A stretch of DNA of 64,000 bases from Cutibacterium namnetense (GTDB lineage: Bacteria; Actinomycetota; Actinomycetes; Propionibacteriales; Propionibacteriaceae), in assembly GCF_001642025.1 (NCBI RefSeq), contig NZ_LWHO01000002.1, positions 109,810-173,809 on the forward strand, written 5' to 3'. Each line of letters begins with the position of its first letter. Position 1 is the first letter of the stretch. Position numbers and translations under genes: made by a program. Under the pieces are notes generated by a model that saw only the letters and a program-made list of their open reading frames with translations, searched no databases and was not told where the DNA came from. This document shows, one piece after another, positions 1 through 9,610 of the stretch.

Positions 1-132
1 GTGGTCAACCGCTATTCGATTGCGGTGATGAACGATTCTGGAAACAAGAAGGGGTCTGATCTTTTCGTGGCAGAGGTGACCGGACCTGAAGGGCAGAAAG
101 TGCTCAGGGAGTACGGCTTTGTCAAGCCATGA
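1..132 (+). CDS. modA: ModA, molybdate ABC transporter substrate-binding protein (C-terminal 43 residues)
   Basis: This is an open frame from the window edge to a TGA at 130-132. It encodes the last 43 residues of what is probably the periplasmic-type molybdate-binding protein. The tail (a GPEGQKVLREYGF-like segment) matches the usual end of ModA proteins, in which the final helix leads into a GF..P terminus. It lies directly upstream of the permease and ATPase genes of a molybdate transporter and overlaps the permease start by 14 bases, as expected in a modABC operon. Only the end is visible, so the assignment rests mainly on context. Confidence 0.75.
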   Translation: MVNRYSIAVMNDSGNKKGSDLFVAEVTGPEGQKVLREYGFVKP

Positions 133-907
133 GCACGTTGGGATGCCGCTGCCACCATGGTTGGCGGTAGTTGCTGGACTGGTGGTTATCCTGCTCTTCC
201 TGCCGATTCTCGGGCTGTGCTCCAGCGTGCCGTGGATGTCGTTGGGGCGATTGCTCTTCAGTGATTCGTCACTGATCGCCTTGTGGCTGAGCATACGGAC
301 CGCTGCTGCGGCGACGATACTTAGTATATCTCTAGGGCTTCCCCTGACGACCCTGCTGGCCAAGGGAAAGTTCCGGGGCATAGTCGTATTGAGGACGCTG
401 GTGCTGTTACCTCTGGTTCTGCCGCCGGTCGTCAGTGGCTTGGCCCTGCTCGAAGCCTTCGGGAGGCACGGTCTGGTGGGACGACCATTGGCGGCGATTG
501 GTATTGACGTTGCGTTCAGTACTGTCGCGGTTGTCATTGCCATGACGTTCGTGTCGTTGCCGTTTTTCGTGCTCACCGTGACCAGTGCACTGGAGTCGAT
601 GGACCCGCGAGTTGAGCAGGTCGCCATGACTTTGGGCGCACCACCCTCGAGAGTCTGGTGGACCGTCACCTTACCGTCGGTGCGGCGAGCAGTGGCCGCT
701 GGTGCCGTGCTGGCGTTCGCTCGGGCCTTGGGCGAGTTCGGAGCCACCTTGACCTTTGCTGGGTCATTGCCCGGGGTGACCCGTACCCTTCCGTTGGAGA
801 TCTATCTGCAGCGTGAAGTGAATCCGCAGGTTTCCATGGCATTGTCGCTGCTGCTCATGGTGATTGCCGTTGCGGTGGTTGTTGGCGTTCATGGCAGACA
901 TCGATGA
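119..907 (+). CDS. modB: ModB, molybdate ABC transporter permease
   Basis: This 262-residue integral membrane permease has about five or six hydrophobic segments. The cytoplasmic EAA loop lies near residues 170-190 (MTLGAPPSRVWW), followed by an ALGEFGATLTFAG segment typical of ModB/CysT permeases. It should form the membrane channel through which the ModC ATPase drives molybdate import. The TTG start at 119 is preceded by AGGGAG seven bases upstream and overlaps the modA stop. An in-frame ATG at 143 would give 254 residues and has no good ribosome binding site. Its stop overlaps modC in an ATGA arrangement, implying translational coupling. Neighbouring moa and nar genes explain the demand for molybdenum. 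Confidence 0.93.
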   Translation: MSSHEHVGMPLPPWLAVVAGLVVILLFLPILGLCSSVPWMSLGRLLFSDSSLIALWLSIRTAAAATILSISLGLPLTTLLAKGKFRGIVVLRTLVLLPLVLPPVVSGLALLEAFGRHGLVGRPLAAIGIDVAFSTVAVVIAMTFVSLPFFVLTVTSALESMDPRVEQVAMTLGAPPSRVWWTVTLPSVRRAVAAGAVLAFARALGEFGATLTFAGSLPGVTRTLPLEIYLQREVNPQVSMALSLLLMVIAVAVVVGVHGRHR

Positions 908-1653
908 GTGGGCTGGAAGTTGAGGTCCGCGTGAAGGACCGGGGAGTGCAGTTCGCCATGACGGTCCCAAGCGGAACGACGGTAGCGTTGGTCGGCCCCA
1001 ATGGCGCCGGAAAGTCCACAGTGCTCGACGCGATGTGTGGTCTCCTGCAGCCCGACCGATGCCGAATCGTTCTTGATGGACGGGTGCTGACCGCCGTTGA
1101 TGGTGGCCATAAGTCCGCCGTGGTGCCTCCGTGGCACCGTGGTATCGGACTGCTGGGTCAGAAGGCGTTGTTGTTCGAGCATCTGAGCGTCGTTGACAAC
1201 GTTGCCTACGGGTTGAGAGCACAAGGTTGGTCTGTTCGACGAGCCCGAGCTCGCGCCGACGAATGGCTGGAGGAGGTGGGCTTGGGGGGACTGGGGCAGC
1301 ATCGCCCGCGAGAGCTTTCAGGCGGTCAGGCGCAGCGAGTCGCTCTAGCGCGCACTTTAGCCGTCGAACCGAAAGTGGTGGCCTTGGACGAGCCTCTCGC
1401 TTGGTTGGACGTCGAGTCGGCCGGCGTCATCCGGGATGTGCTGTCCAGGCAGATGAGGGGGCGTACGTGCGTCATTGTTACTCACGACTGCAAGGACATT
1501 AGTGCTTTGGCTGATGTGTTGATCGTCATGGAGAAGGGCCATGTCGTCGATTCGGGGAGGACTGCCGAAATGTTGAGGCACCCGTCCAGCGCATTCCTGG
1601 CGACGTTGACTGGGGCCCCTACCAAGACGTGGGTGCCGCGAGAGCACGGTTAG
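904..1653 (+). CDS. modC: ModC, molybdate ABC transporter ATP-binding protein (short form)
   Basis: This is the ATPase subunit of the molybdate importer, 249 residues. Visible motifs are Walker A GPNGAGKST (residues 31-39), the ABC signature LSGGQAQR (about 138-145), Walker B VVALDEP and the switch THD. The ATG at 904 overlaps the modB stop. Classical ModC proteins are about 350 residues and carry a C-terminal Mop/TOBE molybdate-binding domain. This one ends shortly after the ATPase core, so that regulatory domain is absent. The transported anion (molybdate rather than tungstate or sulfate) is inferred from the downstream cofactor and nitrate reductase genes. Confidence 0.92.
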   Translation: MSGLEVEVRVKDRGVQFAMTVPSGTTVALVGPNGAGKSTVLDAMCGLLQPDRCRIVLDGRVLTAVDGGHKSAVVPPWHRGIGLLGQKALLFEHLSVVDNVAYGLRAQGWSVRRARARADEWLEEVGLGGLGQHRPRELSGGQAQRVALARTLAVEPKVVALDEPLAWLDVESAGVIRDVLSRQMRGRTCVIVTHDCKDISALADVLIVMEKGHVVDSGRTAEMLRHPSSAFLATLTGAPTKTWVPREHG

Positions 1654-1700
1654 TGACAGGGTTCTTCGCAGTCGCGCAGTGAGATGCCGGTGCGATACTG

Positions 1701-2723
1701 GTGAGCATGATGCAGTTGGTCGATCCGTTCGGGCGCACCGCGACGGACTTGCGCGTCTCGGTGACTGATCGGTGCAACTTGCATTGCACATATTGCATGC
1801 CGGCCGAGGGCATGGACTGGCTGGCTCGTAGCGACGTGTTGAGCGCGGACGAGATCATTCGACTGGTTCAGGTAGCTGTCAGCCAACTCGGCATTAGTAA
1901 GGTGCGATTTACTGGTGGTGAGCCCCTTGTGCGCCCAGAGATCGTGCGCATCGTCAGTGGCGTCAAGCGGCTGCGCACCGCATCGGGAAGGCCGGTCGAG
2001 GTGGCCCTGACCACCAATGGTCTGCTGCTGCCTAGATATCTCGATGCACTGGTCGAAGCTGGCCTTGACCGGGTCAACATTTCCCTCGACACGCTGGATC
2101 GTGACCGGTACGCCCAGCTGGCCCGCCGCGATCGTCTGGATGATGTGCTGGTGGCCGTCGACCTGGCTGCGGCGAGCGGGCTGCAGCCGGTGAAGTTGAA
2201 CACTGTCATCATGCGGGGCGTGAATGAGGTCGACATCGTGCCGTTGGCGAGGTTCGCGCTTGTACGCGGGCTAGAGCTCCGCTACATCGAGCAGATGCCC
2301 ATCGGCCCACCCCAGTCGTGGCGGCGCGGAAGTATGGTTCCTGCTGCTGAGATCCTTGCCTCTCTGGGCAAGGAGTTCGAACTCTTTCCGGATGTCGAGC
2401 CGCGTGGTTCAGCTCCGGCTGTGAGGTGGGGTGTGAAGGCTGATGCCACTCAACCGGGGGGACGCATCGGGATCATCGCGTCGGTGACGTCACCGTTTTG
2501 TGCTGACTGCAGTCGAACGAGGCTCACCGCAGACGGTCAAGTTCGCAATTGTTTGTTTGCCCGGCAGGAAACTGATCTGCGAGAGCTATTGCGATCTGGG
2601 GCCGATGACCGTGCACTAGCCCAGGCCTGGATGGGAGCCCACGCGGCCAAGGCCGGCGGCCACGGCTTTGACGGTAACGGATTCGCCGTGCCCAGTCGGA
2701 CAATGAGTGCAATCGGAGGATGA
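1701..2723 (+). CDS. moaA: MoaA, GTP 3',8-cyclase (radical SAM)
   Basis: MoaA performs the first step of molybdopterin synthesis: the radical SAM conversion of GTP to 3',8-cyclo-7,8-dihydro-GTP. The protein has 340 residues from GTG 1701; ATG 1707 and ATG 1710 are alternative starts. The N-terminal radical-SAM cluster CNLHCTYC (C25, C29, C32) and the second MoaA-specific cluster CADC...C (C267, C270, C284) are both present. The C-terminus ends in Gly-Gly, as needed for activity in this family. It overlaps moaD by four bases (ATGA). MoaC, the partner for the next step, is encoded near the far end of the same cluster. Confidence 0.97.
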   Translation: MSMMQLVDPFGRTATDLRVSVTDRCNLHCTYCMPAEGMDWLARSDVLSADEIIRLVQVAVSQLGISKVRFTGGEPLVRPEIVRIVSGVKRLRTASGRPVEVALTTNGLLLPRYLDALVEAGLDRVNISLDTLDRDRYAQLARRDRLDDVLVAVDLAAASGLQPVKLNTVIMRGVNEVDIVPLARFALVRGLELRYIEQMPIGPPQSWRRGSMVPAAEILASLGKEFELFPDVEPRGSAPAVRWGVKADATQPGGRIGIIASVTSPFCADCSRTRLTADGQVRNCLFARQETDLRELLRSGADDRALAQAWMGAHAAKAGGHGFDGNGFAVPSRTMSAIGG

Positions 2724-2959
2724 GGATGCTCGTCAGATTCTTTGCCGGGGCCGCTGAGGCAGCTGGTACTGACTCGATGGAAGTTAACGCAGCCGATCTT
2801 GACTTGGCTGGGCTGATACACCAACTCGGGGCCGAGAACGAGGATTTGGCGCGAGTCGTTGCGCGATGCAGTTGTCTGGCAGATGGGATGCGTATTGAGG
2901 AAGGCCCGTTGGCGGGGGTTACTCAACTCGACGTCCTGCCGCCCTTCGCAGGTGGATGA
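2720..2959 (+). CDS. moaD: MoaD, molybdopterin synthase small (sulfur carrier) subunit
   Basis: This 79-residue ubiquitin-like sulfur carrier ends in Gly-Gly (PPFAGG). The terminal Gly is adenylylated and thiocarboxylated in this family to deliver sulfur to cPMP. Length and tail are normal for MoaD. It overlaps both neighbours by four bases (moaA upstream, mobA downstream). Its large-subunit partner moaE and an adenylating MoeB-type enzyme are encoded about 9 kb downstream in the same cluster, so the full molybdopterin synthase system is local. Confidence 0.93.
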   Translation: MRMLVRFFAGAAEAAGTDSMEVNAADLDLAGLIHQLGAENEDLARVVARCSCLADGMRIEEGPLAGVTQLDVLPPFAGG

Positions 2960-3537
2960 TGCGTGCCGGTCTTGTGATTGCAGGTGGGCGGTCCGTGCGC
3001 ATGGGTGTCGACAAGCGTGGTCTACTGCTCGATGGCATTCCCCTTCTGGAACGTACGGTGCAGGCAGTGGCATCGGTGTGTGACCGTGTCATCGTTGTCG
3101 GATCGCGTCCAGCATGGTGGAGCGACGACAGGGTGCACTTCGTCCAGGAAAACCCCGCTGGCAGCGGCCCGGCGGCGGCAATAGCTGCCGGAGTCGACCT
3201 ACTTGCCGACAGTCTGATCCATCCCGATGAGGTGATGGTACTGGCAGGAGACTTGGCCTACCCCTGGCGCGTCGTCGATCTGTTGACCAGCTCGGTCACG
3301 GTCCTGTCCGGTCGGGCATTAGTTGACATCGACGGGTATACCCAGTGGCTCGCCTCGGTCCTTCCATTCCCGGTCATCCGAGGGTGTGTCGGCGCGCAAT
3401 CGAGCTGGGCAGATATGTCGGTGCGAAGCCTGTTCGACAGCGTCGACGTCGAACTTGTGCCTGTTGCCGAGGCGACAACAGATATCGACTCCCCGGCTCA
3501 GGCACAAGCTTTCGGCATCACGGTCGGGCCAACCTGA
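2956..3537 (+). CDS. mobA: MobA-like molybdenum cofactor guanylyltransferase
   Basis: This nucleotidyltransferase-fold protein of 193 residues would attach GMP to Mo-molybdopterin to give the bis-MGD cofactor required by NarG. The N-terminal signature IAGGRSVRMGVDK (residues 8-20) is the MobA/GTP-binding loop. An acidic metal-binding residue sits in VLAGDLAYP (Asp at about 99). The ATG overlaps the moaD stop. The position directly before narG fits the need for MGD by the nitrate reductase catalytic subunit. The rest of the protein is divergent, so a related NTP transferase such as MocA is the alternative. Confidence 0.87.
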   Translation: MMRAGLVIAGGRSVRMGVDKRGLLLDGIPLLERTVQAVASVCDRVIVVGSRPAWWSDDRVHFVQENPAGSGPAAAIAAGVDLLADSLIHPDEVMVLAGDLAYPWRVVDLLTSSVTVLSGRALVDIDGYTQWLASVLPFPVIRGCVGAQSSWADMSVRSLFDSVDVELVPVAEATTDIDSPAQAQAFGITVGPT

Positions 3538-3651
3538 GAAGTGATAGGGTTAGCGCCCTACCCTAGACGGCTGTAGGCAGTACGGGCGGCCCGGATTGTC
3601 ACTTGCCCCTTGGGTCCCAAAACATACTGTGAGCTAATGGGGAGGCCTGTC

Positions 3652-6600
3652 ATGGGTGAGCCGGTCACGGACGGGAAGGCGTCTGACGCGTTGCTCAAGT
3701 TGGGGAAGCACTTCACCCGCTGGCAAACCACCGATGACAACCGTGCAGTTTTTCGTGAGGGCGGACGCGCCGGAGATGCCTTCTACCGGAATCGTTGGAG
3801 CCATGACAAGGTCGTCCGATCCACACATGGCGTGAACTGCACAGGTTCGTGTTCGTGGCAGGTCTACGTGCGCGACGGTCTGATCACGTGGGAATCTCAA
3901 GCAACCGATTACCCGACGACGGGTCCTGATCGTCCCGAATACGAGCCGCGGGGGTGCCCCAGAGGGGCAGCATTTTCGTGGTACACGTACTCACCGACCC
4001 GTGTCCGCTATCCCTACGTTCGTAGTGTGCTCCTCGAGATGTATCGCGACGCCAAGGCACGGTTGGGCGATCCGGTCGAGGCGTTTCATGAGATTTCGAC
4101 TACGCCGGAGAAGCGTCGTCGCTATCAGCAGGCTCGTGGCAAGGGTGGGCTGGTGCGGGTCAGTTGGGACGAGGCTTTGGAGATAGCCGCCGCCAGCTAT
4201 GTGAACACCATCAAGTACTACGGCCCCGACCGTTGTGTGTCGTTCTCGCCGATCCCAGCGATGAGTATCGTGTCGCACGCGATCGGCACCCGGTTCAACC
4301 ACCTCATCGGCGGAGCGATGGCTAGCTTCTACGACTGGTACGCGGACTTACCCGTTGCCAGTCCGCAAGTCTTCGGTGACCAGACCGACGTGCCCGAATC
4401 GGGGGACTGGTGGGACGCCACCTATCTCATGATGTGGGGCTCGAATGTGCCGGTAACCCGAACTCCTGATGCACATTGGATGTCGGAGGTTCGCTATCGC
4501 GGCACCAAGGTCGTCACCGTGAGTCCGGACTATGCCGACAACGTTAAATTTGCCGATGACTGGCTCCCGGCACAGGCGGGTACGGACGCAGCCTTAGCGA
4601 TGGCGATGGGACACGTGATCCTCAAGGAGAACTTCGTCGACAGGAAGACTGAATACTTCGACTCCTACGTCAAGAGGAACACCGACCTGGCTATGTTGGT
4701 GACCCTCGTTGAGCATCCTGATGGCCATGGCCTGACCGCCGGCAAGTTCGTCACGGAGGCGGATCTGGGCGAGGGTGCATCTGCCGGCAATGGCGACGAC
4801 GCCGCGAGGTTCAAAACCGTGATGTGGGACACGGCCACTGCAAGTCCCGTTGTCCCGAATGGCTCAATGGGCTTCCGGTATGGCGACCAGGCCGGACGTC
4901 GCTGGAACCTCGAGCTAGGCGACGTTGAACCGGCGCTGTCAATGATGGAAACCGAAGATTCGTACGGGGTCGAAGTGGCGCTGCCATGCTTCGAAGATCC
5001 GTGCGGCGCCGGTTCGATCATTCATCGCGGCGTACCTGCCCGCCAGATCAATGGGCAACTGGTTACCACCGTGTTCGACCTCATGCTGGCCCAGTACGGT
5101 GTCGGACGGGATGGCCTTCCCGGGCAGTGGCCCGAATCCTACGACGATCCGCGAGCTCCCTACACACCCGCATGGCAAGCTGAGATCACCTCTGTCCCTC
5201 CCGCCCAGTGCATCAAGACCGCACGTGAGTTCGCGAAGAATTCCGCGGAGTCCAAGGGGCGGTCGATGATCATCATTGGTGCCGGTATTTGTCATTGGTA
5301 CCACGCCGATGTCACCTACCGGTCGATCATCGCCCTGCTCATGATGACTGGCTGCATTGGGCGCAACGGTGGTGGCTGGGCCCATTACGTCGGCCAGGAG
5401 AAATGCCGACCGATGACCGGATGGTTCAGTATGGCCAATGCCATGGACTGGGCGCGTCCGGCACGTACCGTCAACGGCACATCATACTGGTACATGCACA
5501 CTGACCAATGGCGTACGGACGGGAACTCGACGGAGCTAGTGAAGTCGCCTCTGGCCGTCGGTGGCATGCGTCCGCAGCACACCGCTGACGCCCTCGCCCA
5601 GTCGGCGCGGATGGGGTGGATGCCGTTCTACCCGCAGTTCGACCGCAACCCTCTCGACGTAGCCGATGAGGCTCAGGCGGCGGTTGATCGTGGCGAGTTC
5701 CCGGATGTGACCAGTTACGTCACAGCCAAGCTTGAGTCAGGGGAATTGCATTCAGCGATTGAAGACGTGGATGCTTCCCAAAACTGGCCGCGGACAATGA
5801 TCTTATGGCGGTCGAATTTCTTCGGCTCTTCAGCTAAGGGCGGTGAGTACTTCCAGAAATACCTTCTTGGTACCCATAACAATGTCTTGGGTATGGAGCA
5901 GCCCGGCGAACGACGCCCCGATGAGATTGCATGGCATGACCGGGCGCCGGAGGGCAAACTCGACCTGCTGATCACAGCTGATTTCCGCATGACGTCCTCC
6001 ACGTTGCTCAGTGATGTGGTATTCCCGGCGGCCACGTGGTACGAGAAACACGATATCAACACCACCGACATGCATCCCTATGTGCATGCTTTCAGCGCAG
6101 CGATCGACCCACCGTGGGAGGCGCGTACTGACTTCCAGCTGTTCAACGACCTGGCTCGCGCGATTTCACAGTTGGGTGCCACGCACCTAGGAAAGCGTCG
6201 CGATGTGGTCGCGGTGCCGCTCCAGCACGACACACTCGGCGAGGTCAAGCAGCCCGGGGGACATGCTGTTGACTGGAAACGTGAAGGGGTGCCAGCGAGC
6301 CCGGGGGTCAACATGCCGGCGCTGGCTGTGGTTGAGCGGGATTATGGTGCCATCGCCGACAAGCTGGCGACTGTCGGACCGCTTGCCGACGAACTGGGCT
6401 TCACGGTTAAGAACGTGCATTACGACGTCAGGGAACAGGTGCAGCAGCTGGCTGCTTCGCACGGCGTCTTCCCCTCTGGTCCAGCTGCCGGACGGCCAGC
6501 GGTGGACACCGACCAACGTATGGCCGAGGCGATCTTGTCGTTCTCGGGTACCACGAACGGCAAGCTTGCGGTGTCGGGATTCCGGGATCTTGAATCTAAG

Positions 6601-7371
6601 ACGGGATGTCATCTGGCAGATCTGGCTGAGGGGTCGGAGGAAAAGCGTGTTAGTTTCCGAATGACCCAGCAATCTCCAGTGCCAGTGATCACGTCACCGG
6701 AGTGGTCCGGCTCAGAGACGGGCGGGCGGAGATACTCTGCTTTTACTATTAATACTGAGCGTGGAAAACCATGGCACACGCTCAGCGGGCGAATGCATTT
6801 TTTCCTTGACCATGACTGGATGATTGATGCGGGCGAGCAATTACCTATATATCGTCCACCCCTTGATATGCGGGCCGCATATGGTGAGCCGGCGCTAGGC
6901 CCGGATGGCGAGAAGGCCATCGCGCTAAGGTATTTGACGGTGCACAATAAATGGTCAATCCATTCCGAGTACCAGGATAATCTGTTCATGCTCAGTCTTG
7001 GACGAGGTGGTCCGCAAGCGTGGCTCAGCGAGAATGACGCTCGCAGTATTGGGGTTGCCGACAACGATTGGGTCGAGTTCACCAATGCCAACGGTGTGTT
7101 TGTTGCCCGTGCGGTGGTCACCTCGAAGTTACCGGACGGAGTGGCTTACGTGCAGCACGCTCAGGAACGTACAGTCGGCGTTCCGAAGTCCGAAGCGACT
7201 GGCAAACGCGGTGGGATTCACAACTCGGTCACTCGAATACTGCTGAAACCGACACACTTGATCGGCGGCTATGCCCAGCTGTCCTATGCATTTAACTACC
7301 TTGGTCCGACCGGTGTGCAGCGAGACATCATCTCGACCGTCCGACGCCGTTCACAGGAGGTGCAGTACTGA
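3652..7371 (+). CDS. narG: NarG, respiratory nitrate reductase alpha subunit
   Basis: NarG is the molybdenum catalytic subunit that reduces nitrate to nitrite on the cytoplasmic side of the membrane, 1239 residues. I chose ATG 3652 because GGGGAGG at 3639-3645 lies six bases upstream; an open frame continues to TTG 3610. The FS0 iron-sulfur ligands are His59, Cys63, Cys67 and Cys102, in STHGVNCTGSCSW and EPRGCPRG. The FYDWYADLP segment holds the conserved Mo-coordinating Asp. The C-terminal molybdopterin-binding domain (GKRGGIHNSVTR) is present. Length equals that of typical NarG. The stop overlaps narH (TGATG). The 114 bases after mobA may hold a promoter, but I recognise no clear regulator site there. 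Confidence 0.98.
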   Translation: MGEPVTDGKASDALLKLGKHFTRWQTTDDNRAVFREGGRAGDAFYRNRWSHDKVVRSTHGVNCTGSCSWQVYVRDGLITWESQATDYPTTGPDRPEYEPRGCPRGAAFSWYTYSPTRVRYPYVRSVLLEMYRDAKARLGDPVEAFHEISTTPEKRRRYQQARGKGGLVRVSWDEALEIAAASYVNTIKYYGPDRCVSFSPIPAMSIVSHAIGTRFNHLIGGAMASFYDWYADLPVASPQVFGDQTDVPESGDWWDATYLMMWGSNVPVTRTPDAHWMSEVRYRGTKVVTVSPDYADNVKFADDWLPAQAGTDAALAMAMGHVILKENFVDRKTEYFDSYVKRNTDLAMLVTLVEHPDGHGLTAGKFVTEADLGEGASAGNGDDAARFKTVMWDTATASPVVPNGSMGFRYGDQAGRRWNLELGDVEPALSMMETEDSYGVEVALPCFEDPCGAGSIIHRGVPARQINGQLVTTVFDLMLAQYGVGRDGLPGQWPESYDDPRAPYTPAWQAEITSVPPAQCIKTAREFAKNSAESKGRSMIIIGAGICHWYHADVTYRSIIALLMMTGCIGRNGGGWAHYVGQEKCRPMTGWFSMANAMDWARPARTVNGTSYWYMHTDQWRTDGNSTELVKSPLAVGGMRPQHTADALAQSARMGWMPFYPQFDRNPLDVADEAQAAVDRGEFPDVTSYVTAKLESGELHSAIEDVDASQNWPRTMILWRSNFFGSSAKGGEYFQKYLLGTHNNVLGMEQPGERRPDEIAWHDRAPEGKLDLLITADFRMTSSTLLSDVVFPAATWYEKHDINTTDMHPYVHAFSAAIDPPWEARTDFQLFNDLARAISQLGATHLGKRRDVVAVPLQHDTLGEVKQPGGHAVDWKREGVPASPGVNMPALAVVERDYGAIADKLATVGPLADELGFTVKNVHYDVREQVQQLAASHGVFPSGPAAGRPAVDTDQRMAEAILSFSGTTNGKLAVSGFRDLESKTGCHLADLAEGSEEKRVSFRMTQQSPVPVITSPEWSGSETGGRRYSAFTINTERGKPWHTLSGRMHFFLDHDWMIDAGEQLPIYRPPLDMRAAYGEPALGPDGEKAIALRYLTVHNKWSIHSEYQDNLFMLSLGRGGPQAWLSENDARSIGVADNDWVEFTNANGVFVARAVVTSKLPDGVAYVQHAQERTVGVPKSEATGKRGGIHNSVTRILLKPTHLIGGYAQLSYAFNYLGPTGVQRDIISTVRRRSQEVQY

Positions 7372-8975
7372 TGGCCACCGTGACGCCCCATAAGAGACGG
7401 CGCCGAGTGATGGCGCAGATGACCATGGTCATGAACCTTGACAAGTGCATTGGATGCCACACCTGTTCGGTGACCTGCAAGCAGGCGTGGACCAACCGGG
7501 CGGGCACTGAATACGTGTGGTTCAACAATGTCGAGACCCGACCGGGGCAGGGGTATCCGCGTGCGTACGAAGACCAGGATCGCTGGCGTGGAGGATGGGT
7601 GCGTACGCCATCGGGGAAGTTGAAGCTCCGTTCGGGGAACCGAATTCAGAAGCTGCTCGGCATCTTCGCCTCGCCGCGACAGCCCGGCATTGACGATTAC
7701 TATGAGCCGTGGACCTACGACTATGAGAATCTGACCCGTGCGCCATTGGGAGATGATTTTCCTGTGGCGCGCCCAAAATCACTGATTACGGGCGAGGACA
7801 TCGACATCAAGGCATCGTCCAACTGGGATGATGCCTTGGGAGGTAGTGCAGCGACTGAGGCTAATGATCCGATCTTGGTGAAGCTGCGCGAGCAGGCAAA
7901 TAAACGTATCAAACTGAGTTTTGAGCGTAACTTCATGTTTTTCCTGCCTCGTATATGTGAGCATTGCCTCAACCCGTCGTGCATGGCTTCCTGCCCGTCC
8001 GGCGCTATTTACAAGCGTTCAGAGGACGGAATTGTTCTCGTCGATCAGGATCGCTGCCGCGGGTGGCGTCAATGCATCACGGGCTGCCCATACAAGAAAA
8101 TCTACTTCAACCACCGCACCGGTAAAGCGGAGAAATGCACCCTCTGTTATCCGCGCCTGGAAGAAGGAATTCCGACCGTATGTGCTGAGACCTGTGTCGG
8201 GCGTCTGCGATACCTGGGTGTGGTGCTTTATGATCCCGATCAGGTCGGTGCCGCTGCGGCTGTTGAGAGCGAGCAGGATCTCTATCCGGCTCAACTGGAT
8301 TTGCTACTTGATCCCACGGACCCTGACGTCATCCAGGATGCGCGCGCCAGTGGGATTCCACAAGACTGGCTCGAAGCAGCTGTGAAATCGCCGGTGTATG
8401 CGCTGATCAAGCATTTCAGGGTGGCGCTGCCTCTCCATCCTGAATATCGCACGATGCCGATGGTTTGGTATATCCCGCCCCTATCCCCGGTTGTGGAGCT
8501 GCTCAGTGAGCAGGGTCACGATGGTGAAGCAGCGGGCAACCTGTTTGGCGCCATCGACGCATTGCGCATCCCGGTGGACTACTTGGCTGAACTGTTCACA
8601 GCGGGGAATGTCGACGCGGTGACAGCGACGCTGCAGCGTCTGGCTGCGATGCGGTCATACATGCGTGACGTCACGTTGGGCAACGAGCGGCAGCCCGACA
8701 TAGCGCGTGCAGTGGGCATGGAGCCTGCTGCGGTTGAGCAGATGTACCGGTTGCTCGCTATCGCTAAGTACGACGAGCGTTACGTGATTCCCAAGGCCCA
8801 CCGGGAGGGGTGCGACGAGCCTCATGGCATGGGCTGTTCCCTGGACGTCGATGGCGGTCCGGGGATGCAGAATGCAGGGTTCTGCGGCTCGAACCGCAGA
8901 TATCCGGTGCCGGTGTCGATAGAGAGTTTCGCGGCGAGCCAGGCCAGACGTGACGGGGGAGAACACGCCACATGA
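7371..8975 (+). CDS. narH: NarH, respiratory nitrate reductase beta subunit
   Basis: NarH is the iron-sulfur electron-transfer subunit between NarI haems and NarG, 534 residues. Four Cys clusters are visible: C26/C29/C32/C36; C196/C199/C204/C208; CRGWRQCITGC (C229, Trp232, C235, C239); and CTLC...CAETC. The Trp in place of one Cys in the third cluster is the NarH hallmark that creates a [3Fe-4S] centre. The start ATG 7371 follows AGGAGGTG and overlaps the narG stop. An internal ATG at 7410 is a weaker alternative. It overlaps narJ by four bases. Confidence 0.98.
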   Translation: MATVTPHKRRRRVMAQMTMVMNLDKCIGCHTCSVTCKQAWTNRAGTEYVWFNNVETRPGQGYPRAYEDQDRWRGGWVRTPSGKLKLRSGNRIQKLLGIFASPRQPGIDDYYEPWTYDYENLTRAPLGDDFPVARPKSLITGEDIDIKASSNWDDALGGSAATEANDPILVKLREQANKRIKLSFERNFMFFLPRICEHCLNPSCMASCPSGAIYKRSEDGIVLVDQDRCRGWRQCITGCPYKKIYFNHRTGKAEKCTLCYPRLEEGIPTVCAETCVGRLRYLGVVLYDPDQVGAAAAVESEQDLYPAQLDLLLDPTDPDVIQDARASGIPQDWLEAAVKSPVYALIKHFRVALPLHPEYRTMPMVWYIPPLSPVVELLSEQGHDGEAAGNLFGAIDALRIPVDYLAELFTAGNVDAVTATLQRLAAMRSYMRDVTLGNERQPDIARAVGMEPAAVEQMYRLLAIAKYDERYVIPKAHREGCDEPHGMGCSLDVDGGPGMQNAGFCGSNRRYPVPVSIESFAASQARRDGGEHAT

Positions 8976-9610
8976 GCCGGATCAACATTGTTCTCCAGTC
9001 GGCTTCGCTGTTGCTGGAATACCCCGACGAGCGCCTCCTCGACCGGTTGAACCTCATCGAGGCTGCCCTTACCGAGGTCGGCGCGACCAGTCGGTTCGGC
9101 CCTCTGTTGCAGCATCTGCGCGGCAAATCCCTGATGGATCTGCAGGCTTTTCATTCTCAAGAATTCGATCTGTCGCGTCGTCACGTACTGCACCTGACGT
9201 ACTGGACATCCGGTGACACGCGCCGGCGAGGAGAGGAACTCGCGCACATCAAGCAGGTGTACCGGGAATCGGGTTTTCAGGTGAGCTTGAACGGAGAGCT
9301 TCCTGACTATCTGCCGTTGATGCTGGAGTATGCGGCTGTCGCTGACCTGAAGCGTGGTTGCCAGTTGCTTCATGCTCACCGTGCTTCCCTCGAGCTGTTG
9401 AGGCTAGCGCTGAAACGTGACCAGCTACCCCATGAATGCGCGGTCGAGGCGGTCTGCGTCGAGCTTGGCGGTCCATCGCCGCAGACGGTCGAGCAGGTGA
9501 AGTCATTGGTGGCTGGGCCACCCTCCGAGACCGTTGGCATGAGAACGGTCATGCTGCCGTATCCGAGTTTCCGTCGCCAGGCTGGGGACACGCACCGTAC
9601 CGAGGTTTGA
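8972..9610 (+). CDS. narJ: NarJ, nitrate reductase assembly chaperone
   Basis: NarJ is a cytoplasmic TorD-like chaperone that binds apo-NarG and assists cofactor insertion and membrane attachment; it is not part of the mature enzyme. It has 212 residues, mostly helical. The conserved LTYWTSGDTRRRGEEL and LPDYLPLMLEYAA blocks are seen. It overlaps narH (ATGA at 8972) and narI (TGATG at 9608-9612), so all four subunit genes are translationally coupled. Confidence 0.96.
   Translation: MSRINIVLQSASLLLEYPDERLLDRLNLIEAALTEVGATSRFGPLLQHLRGKSLMDLQAFHSQEFDLSRRHVLHLTYWTSGDTRRRGEELAHIKQVYRESGFQVSLNGELPDYLPLMLEYAAVADLKRGCQLLHAHRASLELLRLALKRDQLPHECAVEAVCVELGGPSPQTVEQVKSLVAGPPSETVGMRTVMLPYPSFRRQAGDTHRTEV

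Noticed and set aside
3541..3565. Short inverted repeat AGGG-TTAGCG-CCCT between mobA and narG, considered as a terminator or regulator site
   Set aside because: Only four to five base pairs, no T-run, and no match to FNR- or NarL-type sites that I can defend.
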